A stretch of 64,000 nt of DNA from Flavisphingopyxis soli (GTDB taxonomy: Bacteria > Pseudomonadota > Alphaproteobacteria > Sphingomonadales > Sphingomonadaceae), in the NCBI RefSeq assembly GCF_007995095.1, contig NZ_VOPY01000003.1, positions 1-64,000 of the forward strand. Reading direction: 5' to 3'. Shown piece after piece: positions 8,836-17,164 of this stretch (position 1 is its first letter; every line of letters starts with the position of its first letter). A program made the translations under genes and the position numbers. The notes below the pieces were generated by a model. The model made no database searches. It had not been told where the DNA came from and saw only the letters and a list, made by a program, of their open reading frames with translations.

Positions 8836-9540
8836 TCAATCGTCGTCGTGATCGTCGGTGCCCGGGCCGCCGGCGCCGGTGTCGAGCGATGCGAGCATCA
8901 CTTCGCCGGGGGTGACGAACGACATCGGGTTGACCGCGGTGCCGTCGATGCGGACTTCATAGTGCAGGTGGCTGCCGGTCGAATGGCCGGTCGAACCCAT
9001 GAAGCCGATGATCTGGCCCTTGTGGACGCGCTCGCCAGGCTGGACGTTGAGCTTCGACATGTGGCCGTAGCGCGTTTCGATCGAATTGCCGTGAGTCAGC
9101 TTGATGAAGTTGCCGTAGCCGCCGAACCACTGTGCCATCGCAACGATGCCGTCGGCGGTGGCATAGATCGGCGAGCCGATCGCACCGGGAATGTCGATCC
9201 CCTTGTGCGCCTTGGCGCGGCCGTTGAAGGGATCCGAACGCGTTCCGAAATTTGAGCTGAGGCGCATTGCATCGACCGGCTTGCGCGACGGGATGGCGAT
9301 GGCGGCCGAAGCGTTCTGCGGGCCGTCCATCCGCTCCCAGGCGTTGAACAGCTGCGAGAAACGCTGGTCGGGTGCCTGGTCCTTCAACCGCGCGGCGGCG
9401 GCGGTGAACGATGCGGTCATCGCGGTTTCCGATGCTTCGGCAGCATTGGCTGCTTCATCGGCCAGCGCCGGGACGGCGGTCAGGCTCGCTGCGAAAAAAA
9501 GTGCAACGGCGCGGAACATGTTCTTGGTCAAAACGTTCAC
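8836..9540 (-). CDS. M23 family metallopeptidase (peptidoglycan endopeptidase-like)
   Basis: An exported M23/LytM-type protein of about 234 residues. A signal peptide (MFRAVALFFAASLTAVPALA) is followed by a helical linker and the peptidase domain with HKGIDIP, GYGNFIKLTHG, TRYGHMS and the HxH motif in GSHLHYEVR, so the zinc ligands look complete. It probably cleaves peptidoglycan cross-bridges. The start is a GTG at 9540 with GGGG eight bases upstream; ATG at 9519 is an alternative that leaves the signal peptide intact. The C-terminus is acidic (DDHDDD). Confidence 0.82.
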   Translation of the reverse strand: MNVLTKNMFRAVALFFAASLTAVPALADEAANAAEASETAMTASFTAAAARLKDQAPDQRFSQLFNAWERMDGPQNASAAIAIPSRKPVDAMRLSSNFGTRSDPFNGRAKAHKGIDIPGAIGSPIYATADGIVAMAQWFGGYGNFIKLTHGNSIETRYGHMSKLNVQPGERVHKGQIIGFMGSTGHSTGSHLHYEVRIDGTAVNPMSFVTPGEVMLASLDTGAGGPGTDDHDDD

Positions 9541-9790
9541 TCGATAACCCCATGTGTCTGTCGCCAATCGCGGCAGGACACAAAAGGTCCTGCTTGGCAT
9601 CCTCGAAATTCCCATGGGCGAATATTTTCGTCCCCGCTCGCCAATCGTTGTGCGGCGGAGATGTTAATGTGGCAACTGTTCGACCGCGTTCTTGCGTTCA
9701 GTTGCAGGATGATTGCGTTGAACGGTTGAAACGTATGCAGCCTTTGGCTGTAAAATGCCCAAAATCCCCGATTTTCCTAACGAAAGGTAA

Positions 9791-9806
9791 GGGCTGGGCG
9801 AGCCCC
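9791..9806 (-). terminator. Weak hairpin after bcp
   Basis: On the minus strand, downstream of the bcp stop, GGGCT and AGCCC form a 5-bp stem with a 5-base loop, followed by TTACCTTT. It is short, so this is only a possible intrinsic terminator for the glnE-bcp unit. Confidence 0.35.
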
Positions 9807-9829
9807 GGCGAAGCGATTCCCGGCGGCGG

Positions 9830-10288
9830 TCAGAACGTCTTGACGGCCTCGAGCACGGCGGCGGCATGGCCTTTGACACGGACCTTGCGCCAGGCGCGGA
9901 CGAGCACCCCCTTGGCATCGAACAGGAACGTTGCGCGCTCGATTCCCATATAGTTTCGGCCGTAGAGCGATTTCTCGACCCATGTGCCGAACGCTTCGCA
10001 CGCCGCGCCGTCTTCGTCGGACAGCAGGCGCACGCCCAGATCGTGCTTGGCGGTGAACCTGGCGTGTTTGGCGACGCTGTCGCGCGATATTCCGACGACG
10101 CGCGCGCCCGCCGCGGAAAATTCGGGAGCGAGCGCGGTAAAGTCGTTGGCCTCGGTCGTGCAACCGGGCGTGTCGTCCTTGGGATAGAAATAGACCACCA
10201 ATGGTCCTGCACCGATCGCCGCCAGCGCGACCTTTTCGCCTGCCTGGTCTTCGAGTGTGATCTCAGGCAGCCGATCGCCGATATCCAT
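9830..10288 (-). CDS. bcp: Bcp/PrxQ-type thioredoxin-dependent peroxiredoxin
   Basis: A 152-residue peroxiredoxin that reduces peroxides at the expense of thioredoxin. The peroxidatic site is PKDDTPGCTTEA with Cys43. The usual Bcp resolving cysteine five residues later is Asn48 here, so the enzyme is probably of the 1-Cys-like subtype. The start at 10288 has a GGAGA ribosome binding site and lies 2 bases after the glnE stop, so the two genes are co-transcribed. Confidence 0.9.
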   Translation of the reverse strand: MDIGDRLPEITLEDQAGEKVALAAIGAGPLVVYFYPKDDTPGCTTEANDFTALAPEFSAAGARVVGISRDSVAKHARFTAKHDLGVRLLSDEDGAACEAFGTWVEKSLYGRNYMGIERATFLFDAKGVLVRAWRKVRVKGHAAAVLEAVKTF

Positions 10289-10290
10289 AT

Positions 10291-12984
10291 TCAGTCTCCT
10301 TGCGTGATGGCGTCGGCGCCGCCGACTGCCGCCCACCAGTCGCCGACCTTGTGCCGCGCATCGGCATAGGCGGCAAGGAGAGCGGGCCAGTCGGCCTGAC
10401 CGCACGCCCGCGCGATCAACGCGTGGCTGGTCGGGGCAGGCTCGGCGAGCGACGGCGCGACGAGCCTGAGCGTGACCAGCAGCCGGGTGAGCAGGTCGTG
10501 CGCCTCGGCGATGGCGGGCGGTGCTTCGCCTGCGGCGATCAGGCTCGCCAGCGCCCGGCGCAGATCGGGATCGAGGCCGATACCCGTGCGTAGCTGGGTA
10601 CAATGGAGGGCGAATTCGAAATCGATCAGCCCGCCGGCGATCAGCTTGGCATCGAACGGTCCCTTGGGCGGCTTGTTGCGCGCGATATCGCGCCGCATCG
10701 CTACCGCATCTGAGATAAGCTGAGCCGAATCGCGTGGCTCGAGCAGGATGCTGCGCACGCCTTCATTTACCAGGCTTCGCGCTTCGTCCGAGCCGAATAC
10801 TGTGCGCGCGCGGGTGAGGGCCATATGCTCCCAGGTCCATGCCGCCCCGCGCTGATATGCGAGGAAGCTGTCGACCGAAACGCACAGCGGCCCTTGCACC
10901 CCCGACGGTCGCAGGCGGGTGTCGACGTCGTACAGGCCGCCGGTCGCGGTCGGGACCGACAGCGCGCCGATCACGCGCTGGGCGAGGCGGTTATAATAGC
11001 GCGTCGCGCCGAGCGGGCGCCCCCCATCCGATTCGCGGGCGAAGTCGCCAGTGAACAGGAACACGACATCGAGATCGCTGGCGTGCGTCAGCGCGCCGCC
11101 GCCGAAGCGTCCGAGCGCGAGGATGACCAGCTCGCTGCCCGGCACCTGGCCGTGCACCTCGGCAAACTCGGCGACCGCGCGCCGCGCCAGCGCATGCGTC
11201 GCCGCCTCGGCGATCGTGGCGTAATCGCGCATCGCGTCGAGCGGGTCGTTGCCGGCGATGATGCCCGCGCCGGTGGCGAAGCGATATTCGCCGACGATCG
11301 CGCGAACCCGGTCGAGCGCCAGTTCGTAATCGTCGGCGGCGCACGCCTGGTCGAGCCGCCCCGCCAGCTCGTCGCGATCGAGCCGGGGGTTCGCCGTCGC
11401 CGGATCGATCAACCCGTCAAGCAGATCGCTGCGTTCGCCGAGATCCTGCGCCAGCGTCGGCGCGTGCGCCAGGATGGCCGAAAGCAGGTCGAGCAGCCTG
11501 GGGCGCGCTTCGAGCAGGTGGAACAGGTTGAGCGAACTCGGCAGCCGGGCGAGGATCGCGTCGAGCCGCAGCAGTGCGGCATCGGGGTCGCTCGCGGCGG
11601 CGAGCCGGTCGACGATCTCGGCGAGCATGTCCTCGAGCGCCTGCTGCGCCGCCGCGCTCCGCAGCGAGGGATAGCGACGCGCACGCCAGCCCTCGACGAT
11701 GCGGCCGGCGCGTTCGGCATCGCCAAAGCCGGCCTTGGCGAGACGTTCGATCAGCCCGTCGGGTGATCGTGGCAGGCGAGGGCGGTCGTCCGTCTCGATC
11801 AGCGTATCGAACAATCCGCCGATCGCCTCGACCGGGGGGGCGAGCAACGCGAGCAGCGCGGCGCCGTCGTCGAGACCATGCAGCCGGGCGACCGCATCGA
11901 GCCGTTCAGGATCGTCTGGCAGGCTGTGCGTCTGGCGGTCGTCGATCATCTGCAACCGGTGCTCGATCGTCCGCAGCAGCGCATAGCCTTCGCTCAGCGT
12001 GACCGCCGCGTCGGGTGCGATGATCCCCGCCTCGGCCAGCGCAGTGAGCGCGGGACGCGTTGCCGCAAGCCGCAGCGCGGGATCGCGGCCGCCGTGGATC
12101 AACTGGTGCGTCTGCGCGAAAAACTCGGCCTCGCGAATGCCGCCGCGCCCGCGCTTGAGGTCATAGCCCGCGCCGAAGCGGTGGCCGGTATCGTAATGGT
12201 CGCGGATCCGCTCGCTGATCCGGCCGATCTCGCGCACCTGCCCGAAATCGAGCGCGCGCCGCCAGACGAACGGCGACAGCGCGGCCAGGAAGCGCTCGCC
12301 CAGCGCATGGTCGCCCGCCGCGGCGCGCGCGCGGATGAAGGCGGCGCGTTCCCAGGCCAGCGCGTGCGTCTCGTAATGCGACAGCGCGGCATCGAAGCCG
12401 AGCGCGATCGGCGTGACCTCGGGCGTCGGGCGCAGCCTGAGGTCGATGCGAAAGACACGGCCAAGGTCGGTCCGCGCGGCGAGCGTCTCGACCATGTCGC
12501 GCGCGATGCGCAGCGCCGCCTGTGCCGGTTCGTCGCGCGCGCGGCGCGGGACGGTATCGGGGTCGTAGAGCAGGATCAGGTCGATGTCGGACGAATAATT
12601 GAGCTCACGACTGCCCAGCTTGCCGAGCGCGAGGACCGCGAAGCCTTCGACCGGCGCGCCGGGGCACAGCCGCTCGACCGCGGCGGCAATCGCGCGATCG
12701 AGCGCGCTATCGGCGAAATCGCTGAGCGCACGGGTTACTGCGGACAGCGACAGTTCGCCCGCGAGATCGCCGAGTGCGACGACGAGCGCGAGCCGCTGGC
12801 GATGATGGCGCAGTTGGTCGGCAATCGGCCGCTGCGAGTCTGCCAGGTCAAGCGCGGCCAGCGCATCTGTCGCGCCCTTGGTGAGAAAGCGTTCGACGTC
12901 GTCGGGGTGACCGGCAGCAAGCGTATCGAGAAACGGTGCGTGGCGACGCGCGCGGTCGAGGGCATTGAGGCGCGACGAAGTCAT
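10291..12984 (-). CDS. glnE: Glutamine synthetase adenylyltransferase/deadenylase
   Basis: An 897-residue GlnE that adenylylates and de-adenylylates glutamine synthetase according to nitrogen status. Both nucleotidyltransferase domains are visible: the N-terminal one with GKLGSRELNYSSDIDL and the C-terminal one with GRFGGGALTHASDLDVVF. The length is normal for the family. The start at 12984 (MTSSRLNALDRA) is preferred; the frame extends 12 codons further. It forms an operon with bcp, a pairing I cannot explain functionally. Confidence 0.93.
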   Translation of the reverse strand: MTSSRLNALDRARRHAPFLDTLAAGHPDDVERFLTKGATDALAALDLADSQRPIADQLRHHRQRLALVVALGDLAGELSLSAVTRALSDFADSALDRAIAAAVERLCPGAPVEGFAVLALGKLGSRELNYSSDIDLILLYDPDTVPRRARDEPAQAALRIARDMVETLAARTDLGRVFRIDLRLRPTPEVTPIALGFDAALSHYETHALAWERAAFIRARAAAGDHALGERFLAALSPFVWRRALDFGQVREIGRISERIRDHYDTGHRFGAGYDLKRGRGGIREAEFFAQTHQLIHGGRDPALRLAATRPALTALAEAGIIAPDAAVTLSEGYALLRTIEHRLQMIDDRQTHSLPDDPERLDAVARLHGLDDGAALLALLAPPVEAIGGLFDTLIETDDRPRLPRSPDGLIERLAKAGFGDAERAGRIVEGWRARRYPSLRSAAAQQALEDMLAEIVDRLAAASDPDAALLRLDAILARLPSSLNLFHLLEARPRLLDLLSAILAHAPTLAQDLGERSDLLDGLIDPATANPRLDRDELAGRLDQACAADDYELALDRVRAIVGEYRFATGAGIIAGNDPLDAMRDYATIAEAATHALARRAVAEFAEVHGQVPGSELVILALGRFGGGALTHASDLDVVFLFTGDFARESDGGRPLGATRYYNRLAQRVIGALSVPTATGGLYDVDTRLRPSGVQGPLCVSVDSFLAYQRGAAWTWEHMALTRARTVFGSDEARSLVNEGVRSILLEPRDSAQLISDAVAMRRDIARNKPPKGPFDAKLIAGGLIDFEFALHCTQLRTGIGLDPDLRRALASLIAAGEAPPAIAEAHDLLTRLLVTLRLVAPSLAEPAPTSHALIARACGQADWPALLAAYADARHKVGDWWAAVGGADAITQGD

Positions 12985-13124
12985 GCCGCAGATCCTAGGC
13001 CGCGATCGTTCGCGGCACAATTCGTTGATGTGCGAATCGGCAGAATTGCGCCAAACCTATCCAACCCCGACCGGAATTCGGTTAACCTAAGGCAACCAGC
13101 GGGCCGAAAGTGCGTTGTACCGGT

Positions 13125-13310
13125 ATGACAGCCCCGAACCCTTCCAGCGGCGAACGCACCGAGCATCCGATCCGGGTGCCGCGCTACGTGACCTTGCCGT
13201 CGCGTGCCGACGGCATTTCGCGCGCGCTCAAGAAGTCGTTCGGCAGCCTGGGCGACATGCCCAGCGACCTCGGCGATCTGGTCGAGCGGCTCAAGCGTAT
13301 CAACGCTTAG
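13125..13310 (+). CDS. Small hypothetical protein
   Basis: A predicted basic 61-residue protein starting MTAPNPSSGERTEHP, with a helical C-terminal half (SRALKKSFGSLGDMPSDLG, then LVERLKRINA). There is no signal peptide or membrane segment, and I recognise no family. It ends 15 bases before the convergent ecfG gene. No strong ribosome binding site is visible, so it may not be expressed. Confidence 0.45.
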   Translation: MTAPNPSSGERTEHPIRVPRYVTLPSRADGISRALKKSFGSLGDMPSDLGDLVERLKRINA

Positions 13311-13324
13311 GCACCGGCCGGGAC

Positions 13325-13975
13325 CTAATGGCGGCTGAGGCTGTCGACCTCTTCGAGAATCTGGGTAAGTGCGGTTTCGGCGTTGGTCGCGCTCGTCGAA
13401 CGCGCCGGAAGCTTGCCCGACTGCATCAGGTCTTCAAGCGCGGTGCGCCCACGCGCCACGCGGCTCTTGATCGTGCCGACTGCGACGCCGCAGATTTCGG
13501 CGGCTTCTTCATAGGCAAAACCGCCCGCCCCGACGAGGATCAACGCTTCGCGCTGCGCCTGTGGAAGGATTTGCAGTGCCCGATGCATGTCCGACAGATC
13601 GACGTGCCGGTCCTGCGAGGCGGGCGCTGCGAGCGTCTTTTCAGCGACCAGGTCGTCCCATTCGCCCTTGAAGCGCGAGCGGCGCATTTGTGACAGGAAC
13701 AGGTTGCGCAGGATGATGAAGGTCCACGCGCGCATATTGGTGCCCGCGCGAAAGCGTCGCCGCGCCGCCCACGCCTTGAGCAACGTCTCCTGGACGAGGT
13801 CGTCGGCGGTATCGCGATTGCCCGACAGCGAACGGCCGAACGCGCGCAGATGCGGAATGACGCTGCCCAGCTCGACGCGAAAATCGTCGTCGGAGAGCGT
13901 CTCGAAGACGTCCTCGACGGGCTTGGTATCGGTCGTTTCACTGGCGTCGCGGACGCCGGGTTTCTTGTCGCTCAC
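13325..13975 (-). CDS. ecfG: General stress response sigma factor EcfG
   Basis: A 216-residue ECF sigma factor of the EcfG (sigma-T/RpoE4) group. Region 2 reads SGNRDTADDLVQETLLKAW and RAWTFIILRNLFLSQMRRS, and region 4 reads LPQAQREALILVGAGGFAYEEAAEICGVAVGTIKSR. EcfG is held by NepR until phospho-PhyR removes it. The start is a GTG at 13975 with GGGGG upstream; the TTG at 13981 abuts that box. It is the last gene after phyR and a small membrane ORF. The identity rests on the whole locus. Confidence 0.9.
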   Translation of the reverse strand: MSDKKPGVRDASETTDTKPVEDVFETLSDDDFRVELGSVIPHLRAFGRSLSGNRDTADDLVQETLLKAWAARRRFRAGTNMRAWTFIILRNLFLSQMRRSRFKGEWDDLVAEKTLAAPASQDRHVDLSDMHRALQILPQAQREALILVGAGGFAYEEAAEICGVAVGTIKSRVARGRTALEDLMQSGKLPARSTSATNAETALTQILEEVDSLSRH

Positions 13976-14019
13976 CGGCAACCCCCGTTGCGCGCCCTGG
14001 CGAAATCGCCGGGCACGTG

Positions 14020-14036
14020 AAACACATTTAGTGTTT
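14020..14036. repeat. Short inverted repeat between ecfG and the small membrane ORF
   Basis: AAACAC and GTGTTT form a perfect 6-bp inverted repeat around a 5-base spacer, in an AT-rich patch 45 bases upstream of the ecfG start. It could be a protein site or a small RNA hairpin. No function is assigned. Confidence 0.4.
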
Positions 14037-14083
14037 GCGCGATCAAATTGAAGTGCAGCATGAAAATGTCGGTGCCGATCGGA

Positions 14084-14215
14084 TTAGCGCAGCAACACGA
14101 GCGCGCCGAGCACGAGCACCGCCAACAGCATCGAAATGGCCAGGACATAGCGCACGATATGCGGGGTGTTGCCGGCGCGGGCGTCGTTGGTGGTTTTGTT
14201 GACTTCAGGATCCAT
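14084..14215 (-). CDS. Small single-pass membrane protein in the stress-response operon
   Basis: A 43-residue ORF. It begins MDPEVNKTTNDARAGNTPH, a polar N-terminus, followed by one hydrophobic helix of about 21 residues (VLAISMLLAVLVLGALVLL) and a final Arg. A GGAG box lies about 12 bases upstream of the ATG. It sits 45 bases after phyR and about 108 bases before ecfG on the same strand, so it is probably co-transcribed with them. I recognise no family. The codon pattern fits a real gene, but the short length limits confidence. Confidence 0.6.
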   Translation of the reverse strand: MDPEVNKTTNDARAGNTPHIVRYVLAISMLLAVLVLGALVLLR

Positions 14216-14260
14216 GGGGACGGGAGCTCCGAGGGGGATGGGAAGGGGCTGGCGCGACGA

Positions 14261-15061
14261 TCACTCGGGCAGGGTCGAGCGATCGAAGAACAGCGCCTGC
14301 GATATCGCCGCCTTGACCGTCGCGCGCTGGAACGGCTTGGTGATCAGGAAGGTCGGCTCGGGCCGTTGTCCGGTCAGCAGGCGTTCGGGGAACGCGGTGA
14401 TGAAGATCACCGGCACGGTGATTTCCGACAATATGTCGCCAACCGCGTCGATGCCCGAACTGTCGTCGGCCAGCTGGATGTCGGCAAGGACGAGGCCCGG
14501 CGGCATTTCGCGGGCCTGCGCAACCGCTTCGTCGCGCGTCACGGCAATGCCGGTGACGTCGTGGCCAAGATCGCGGACGATCGTTTCGAGGTCCATCGCG
14601 ATCATCGGCTCGTCCTCGATGATGAGGACGGTGGCGCGCGTCTGGCGCTCGATTTCGCTCAGCGCTTCGTCGATCAGCTCGTCGACGCGGGCGGGGCTTT
14701 CGCCGATCAGATAGCCGGCATCTTCGTTCGAAAAGCCTTCCATCGCGGTCAGCAGCAATGCCTGGCGGCTGACCGGGGTCAGGCGCGCCATGCGGCTTTG
14801 CGCGATCGTTTCCGAGCTGCTGCCGACCTCGCCAGCGCTGTCGCCCTCACGATCGTCGCTGGTCGACTGCCAGATGGCCTGGAAGGTCTTGTAGAGGCCG
14901 AGCCGTGGCTCGACATCGCGCGGGAATTCGTCGGGCGCGGCGACCACGGCTTCGAGCGTCGCACGGACGAAATTGTCGCCGTGGCTCTGGCTGCCGGTCA
15001 GGGCACGCGCGTAGCGCCGCAGGAATGGAAGGTGCGGCGCGAGCTGCTGTCCGAGTGACAT
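14261..15061 (-). CDS. phyR: Stress response regulator PhyR
   Basis: A 266-residue anti-anti-sigma response regulator. Residues 1-138 form a sigma-like domain resembling EcfG, which binds NepR once the receiver is phosphorylated. The receiver (about 143-260) has acidic residues E149/D150, phospho-acceptor Asp194 (LADIQL), FITAFPE and Lys242 (ITKPF). Phospho-PhyR pulls NepR off EcfG and switches on the general stress regulon. It is divergent from nepR across a 228-base intergenic region. Confidence 0.94.
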   Translation of the reverse strand: MSLGQQLAPHLPFLRRYARALTGSQSHGDNFVRATLEAVVAAPDEFPRDVEPRLGLYKTFQAIWQSTSDDREGDSAGEVGSSSETIAQSRMARLTPVSRQALLLTAMEGFSNEDAGYLIGESPARVDELIDEALSEIERQTRATVLIIEDEPMIAMDLETIVRDLGHDVTGIAVTRDEAVAQAREMPPGLVLADIQLADDSSGIDAVGDILSEITVPVIFITAFPERLLTGQRPEPTFLITKPFQRATVKAAISQALFFDRSTLPE

Positions 15062-15185
15062 AGTGATCTAATTCTCCCCAATGCAAAACCTGCAAATACT
15101 TCGGTCAACCCTAGTCCCGCAACGCGCCCTTGGATAGCGGTTCGTCGCGATTTCGTAACCCGTTAAGGATCGAGGGCGAATTTAT

Positions 15186-15210
15186 GGAACAAACGACGCG
15201 CCATTTGGTT
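15186..15210 (+). promoter_or_regulatory. EcfG-type promoter upstream of nepR
   Basis: GGAAC at 15186-15190 is followed after 17 bases by GTT at 15208-15210. This matches the alphaproteobacterial EcfG consensus (GGAAC, 16-17 bases, cGTT). The predicted transcript would start about 70 bases upstream of the nepR ATG and would give the autoregulation seen in other PhyR-NepR-EcfG loci. Confidence 0.65.
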
Positions 15211-15289
15211 TCCGACATCTAAGCAAAAATATTGATCTAGATTATTGCCGCGCAATGAGGCTATGTTTTGCAAAGATTCTGGACGCATA

Positions 15290-15496
15290 ATGACATCTGA
15301 AAAGCGCGGGGGAACGCAAAAGTCGGGCATGGGACACGATCGTAAGAAAGATTCACAGGGCGACCGACAACGGAGCAAGGGCGATAGCGGCGGAGCGAAG
15401 GACTCGCTCGCCCATTCGCTGCGCCAGGCCTATCAGCAAACCATCGCCGAAGACGTACCCGACGAGATGCTCGAGCTGCTTAAGAAGCTCGGCTGA
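15290..15496 (+). CDS. nepR: Anti-sigma factor NepR
   Basis: A 68-residue protein with a charged, poorly structured N-terminus and the NepR core SLAHSLRQAYQQTIAEDVP followed by DEMLELLKKLG, the two-helix segment that binds EcfG or PhyR. The start MTSEKRGG at 15290 is chosen because it gives the usual NepR size. A longer TTG-initiated form from 15245 is possible. It is divergent from phyR and 42 bases upstream of the PhyP-like kinase. Confidence 0.88.
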   Translation: MTSEKRGGTQKSGMGHDRKKDSQGDRQRSKGDSGGAKDSLAHSLRQAYQQTIAEDVPDEMLELLKKLG

Positions 15497-15538
15497 ACCA
15501 ATGTCCTTGAGCCGGACGACACGCCGGCGGAGATCGTC

Positions 15539-17164
15539 ATGAACGCCCCGACCAGCGAAGCGCCCGCCGCGTCCCGTTCGGGCTGGGAGCGTTGGAGCAG
15601 CTTTTCGACCGAGATCAAGATTCTCCTCGCGCTGTTGATCGGGCTTGCCCCGCTCGGCATCCTCGGCGTGGCGGCGACGATCAAGGGCACGCACAACGCC
15701 GAGCGTGACCGGACCAGCCTCATTCGCGTCGCCGGTAATGAAATGAGCCGCAATCTCGGCAACGGGCTGGCCGCCGATCGTGCGGTCGTGCGACGCAGCC
15801 TGGTCGGCATTCCGCTTGGCGACCTGTTCCCCGACCAGGCGCGGCGCATCTGCACCGACCTTGGCATTGCGTTGAGCCCGGCCGATATCGCGGCTCCGCG
15901 GATTTACATCGTTGCGCCGTCTTTTTCGCGCGAATTGTGCCCCGTTGGCGCGGTCGCCTACCTCAGCGACGATGCAGTGCCCAAGGTTCCGATCGAGGGA
16001 CTTCTGGGGATCGACAATGCGTCCGGTCGGCTGGTGTCCTCGGTCCGGTTCGACGAACAGGGTACGCCCTATGCGGCGGTCCTGTCGTACAACAGCGACG
16101 CCCTTGCCGCGATTGCCGAAGACGATATCGCCAATCTCCCGGCGCACGATATAGCGATCACCGGGCGCGACGGCAGGCTCGATATCCGCGACGGCCTTGG
16201 TGCCGAACTGCCCGGCATAACGCAGGCGATCGAACGACCGATCGGGCAAACGGGCCATTCGCTCGTCATGACGACCTATCGCGCCGCATTCAGCGGTAAC
16301 GAAGTCGTTTCGTTGCTCTCGCCGATCGCGATCTGGGTCGCTGGAGCGGTACTGAGCTGGGCATTGCTCGGTTTCTTCATCATGCGCCCGCTCAGCCGGC
16401 TGCACCGCAGCGTTGCCGCCTATCGCCCCGGCGCCGTATTCCTGCGGCCACGGCGGCGCCTCGCGATCGCCCGCGAAATCGTCCAGCTCGAGGAAGATTT
16501 CAGCGCGCTGTCGGAAACCGTCGCCGCCGACAAGGCCGAGCTCGCCAAGGGGCTCGAACGTCAGACCGCGCTGACGCGAGAAGTCCACCACCGCGTGAAA
16601 AACAACCTGCAGGTGATCGGCAGCCTGATCAGCCTGCACAGCCGCTCGGCGACGACCGACGAGGCAAAGCGAGCCTATCGGACGATCCAGCGCCGGGTCG
16701 ATGCCATCTCGGTCGTCCACCGCAATCATTTTGCCGGCAGCGAAGGAACCACGGGCCACGCGCTGCGCCCGCTGCTCAGCGAACTGGCGAGCAACCTGCG
16801 CGCCAGCGGGCATGGCGATGAAGGCTTTCCGCAGATTTCGGTCAACGTCGACGAAATCTATGTCAGCCAGGACGTCGCCGTGCCGATTGCCTTCCTGGTG
16901 ACCGAACTGGCTGAACTGTCGTCGCTCTGCGATCCCGATGCACCGATCGCGATCGCGGTCGAACGCGACGCGGGCGAACCGACGCTGGCGCGCCTGACAA
17001 TCGAATCGGTCGGCCTTGCCGGTTGCGAGAAATTCAATTCGCTGATGGTGGCGCGCTACGAACGGATCATGACCGGCCTGTCACGCCAGCTCAGGAAGCC
17101 CTTCACGCACGACGCCGGTAGCGGCCTGTACGCGATCGAGCTGACCGTCCTCGCCGTTCGCTAG
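15539..17164 (+). CDS. phyP: HisKA_2-type sensor kinase, PhyP-like, with degenerate ATPase domain
   Basis: A 541-residue membrane sensor. TM helices at about 27-47 and 263-282 bracket a periplasmic sensing domain and are followed by a HAMP-like linker and a HisKA_2 histidine box EVHHRVKNN (His350 or 351). The N-box is unusual: where active kinases have NELxxNALKH, this protein has TELAELSSL near 455-463, and I see no clear glycine-rich box. This suggests weak or absent kinase activity and action on PhyR mainly as a phosphatase. The Sphingomonas PhyP, encoded in the equivalent locus, is known as a negative regulator of PhyR. The symbol rests on that context. Confidence 0.78.
   Translation: MNAPTSEAPAASRSGWERWSSFSTEIKILLALLIGLAPLGILGVAATIKGTHNAERDRTSLIRVAGNEMSRNLGNGLAADRAVVRRSLVGIPLGDLFPDQARRICTDLGIALSPADIAAPRIYIVAPSFSRELCPVGAVAYLSDDAVPKVPIEGLLGIDNASGRLVSSVRFDEQGTPYAAVLSYNSDALAAIAEDDIANLPAHDIAITGRDGRLDIRDGLGAELPGITQAIERPIGQTGHSLVMTTYRAAFSGNEVVSLLSPIAIWVAGAVLSWALLGFFIMRPLSRLHRSVAAYRPGAVFLRPRRRLAIAREIVQLEEDFSALSETVAADKAELAKGLERQTALTREVHHRVKNNLQVIGSLISLHSRSATTDEAKRAYRTIQRRVDAISVVHRNHFAGSEGTTGHALRPLLSELASNLRASGHGDEGFPQISVNVDEIYVSQDVAVPIAFLVTELAELSSLCDPDAPIAIAVERDAGEPTLARLTIESVGLAGCEKFNSLMVARYERIMTGLSRQLRKPFTHDAGSGLYAIELTVLAVR

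Noticed and set aside
9541-9829. A 289-base stretch between the M23 gene and bcp
   Set aside because: No open frame with a plausible start, no tRNA and only a weak hairpin; it is probably the M23 promoter region and the end of the glnE-bcp transcript.
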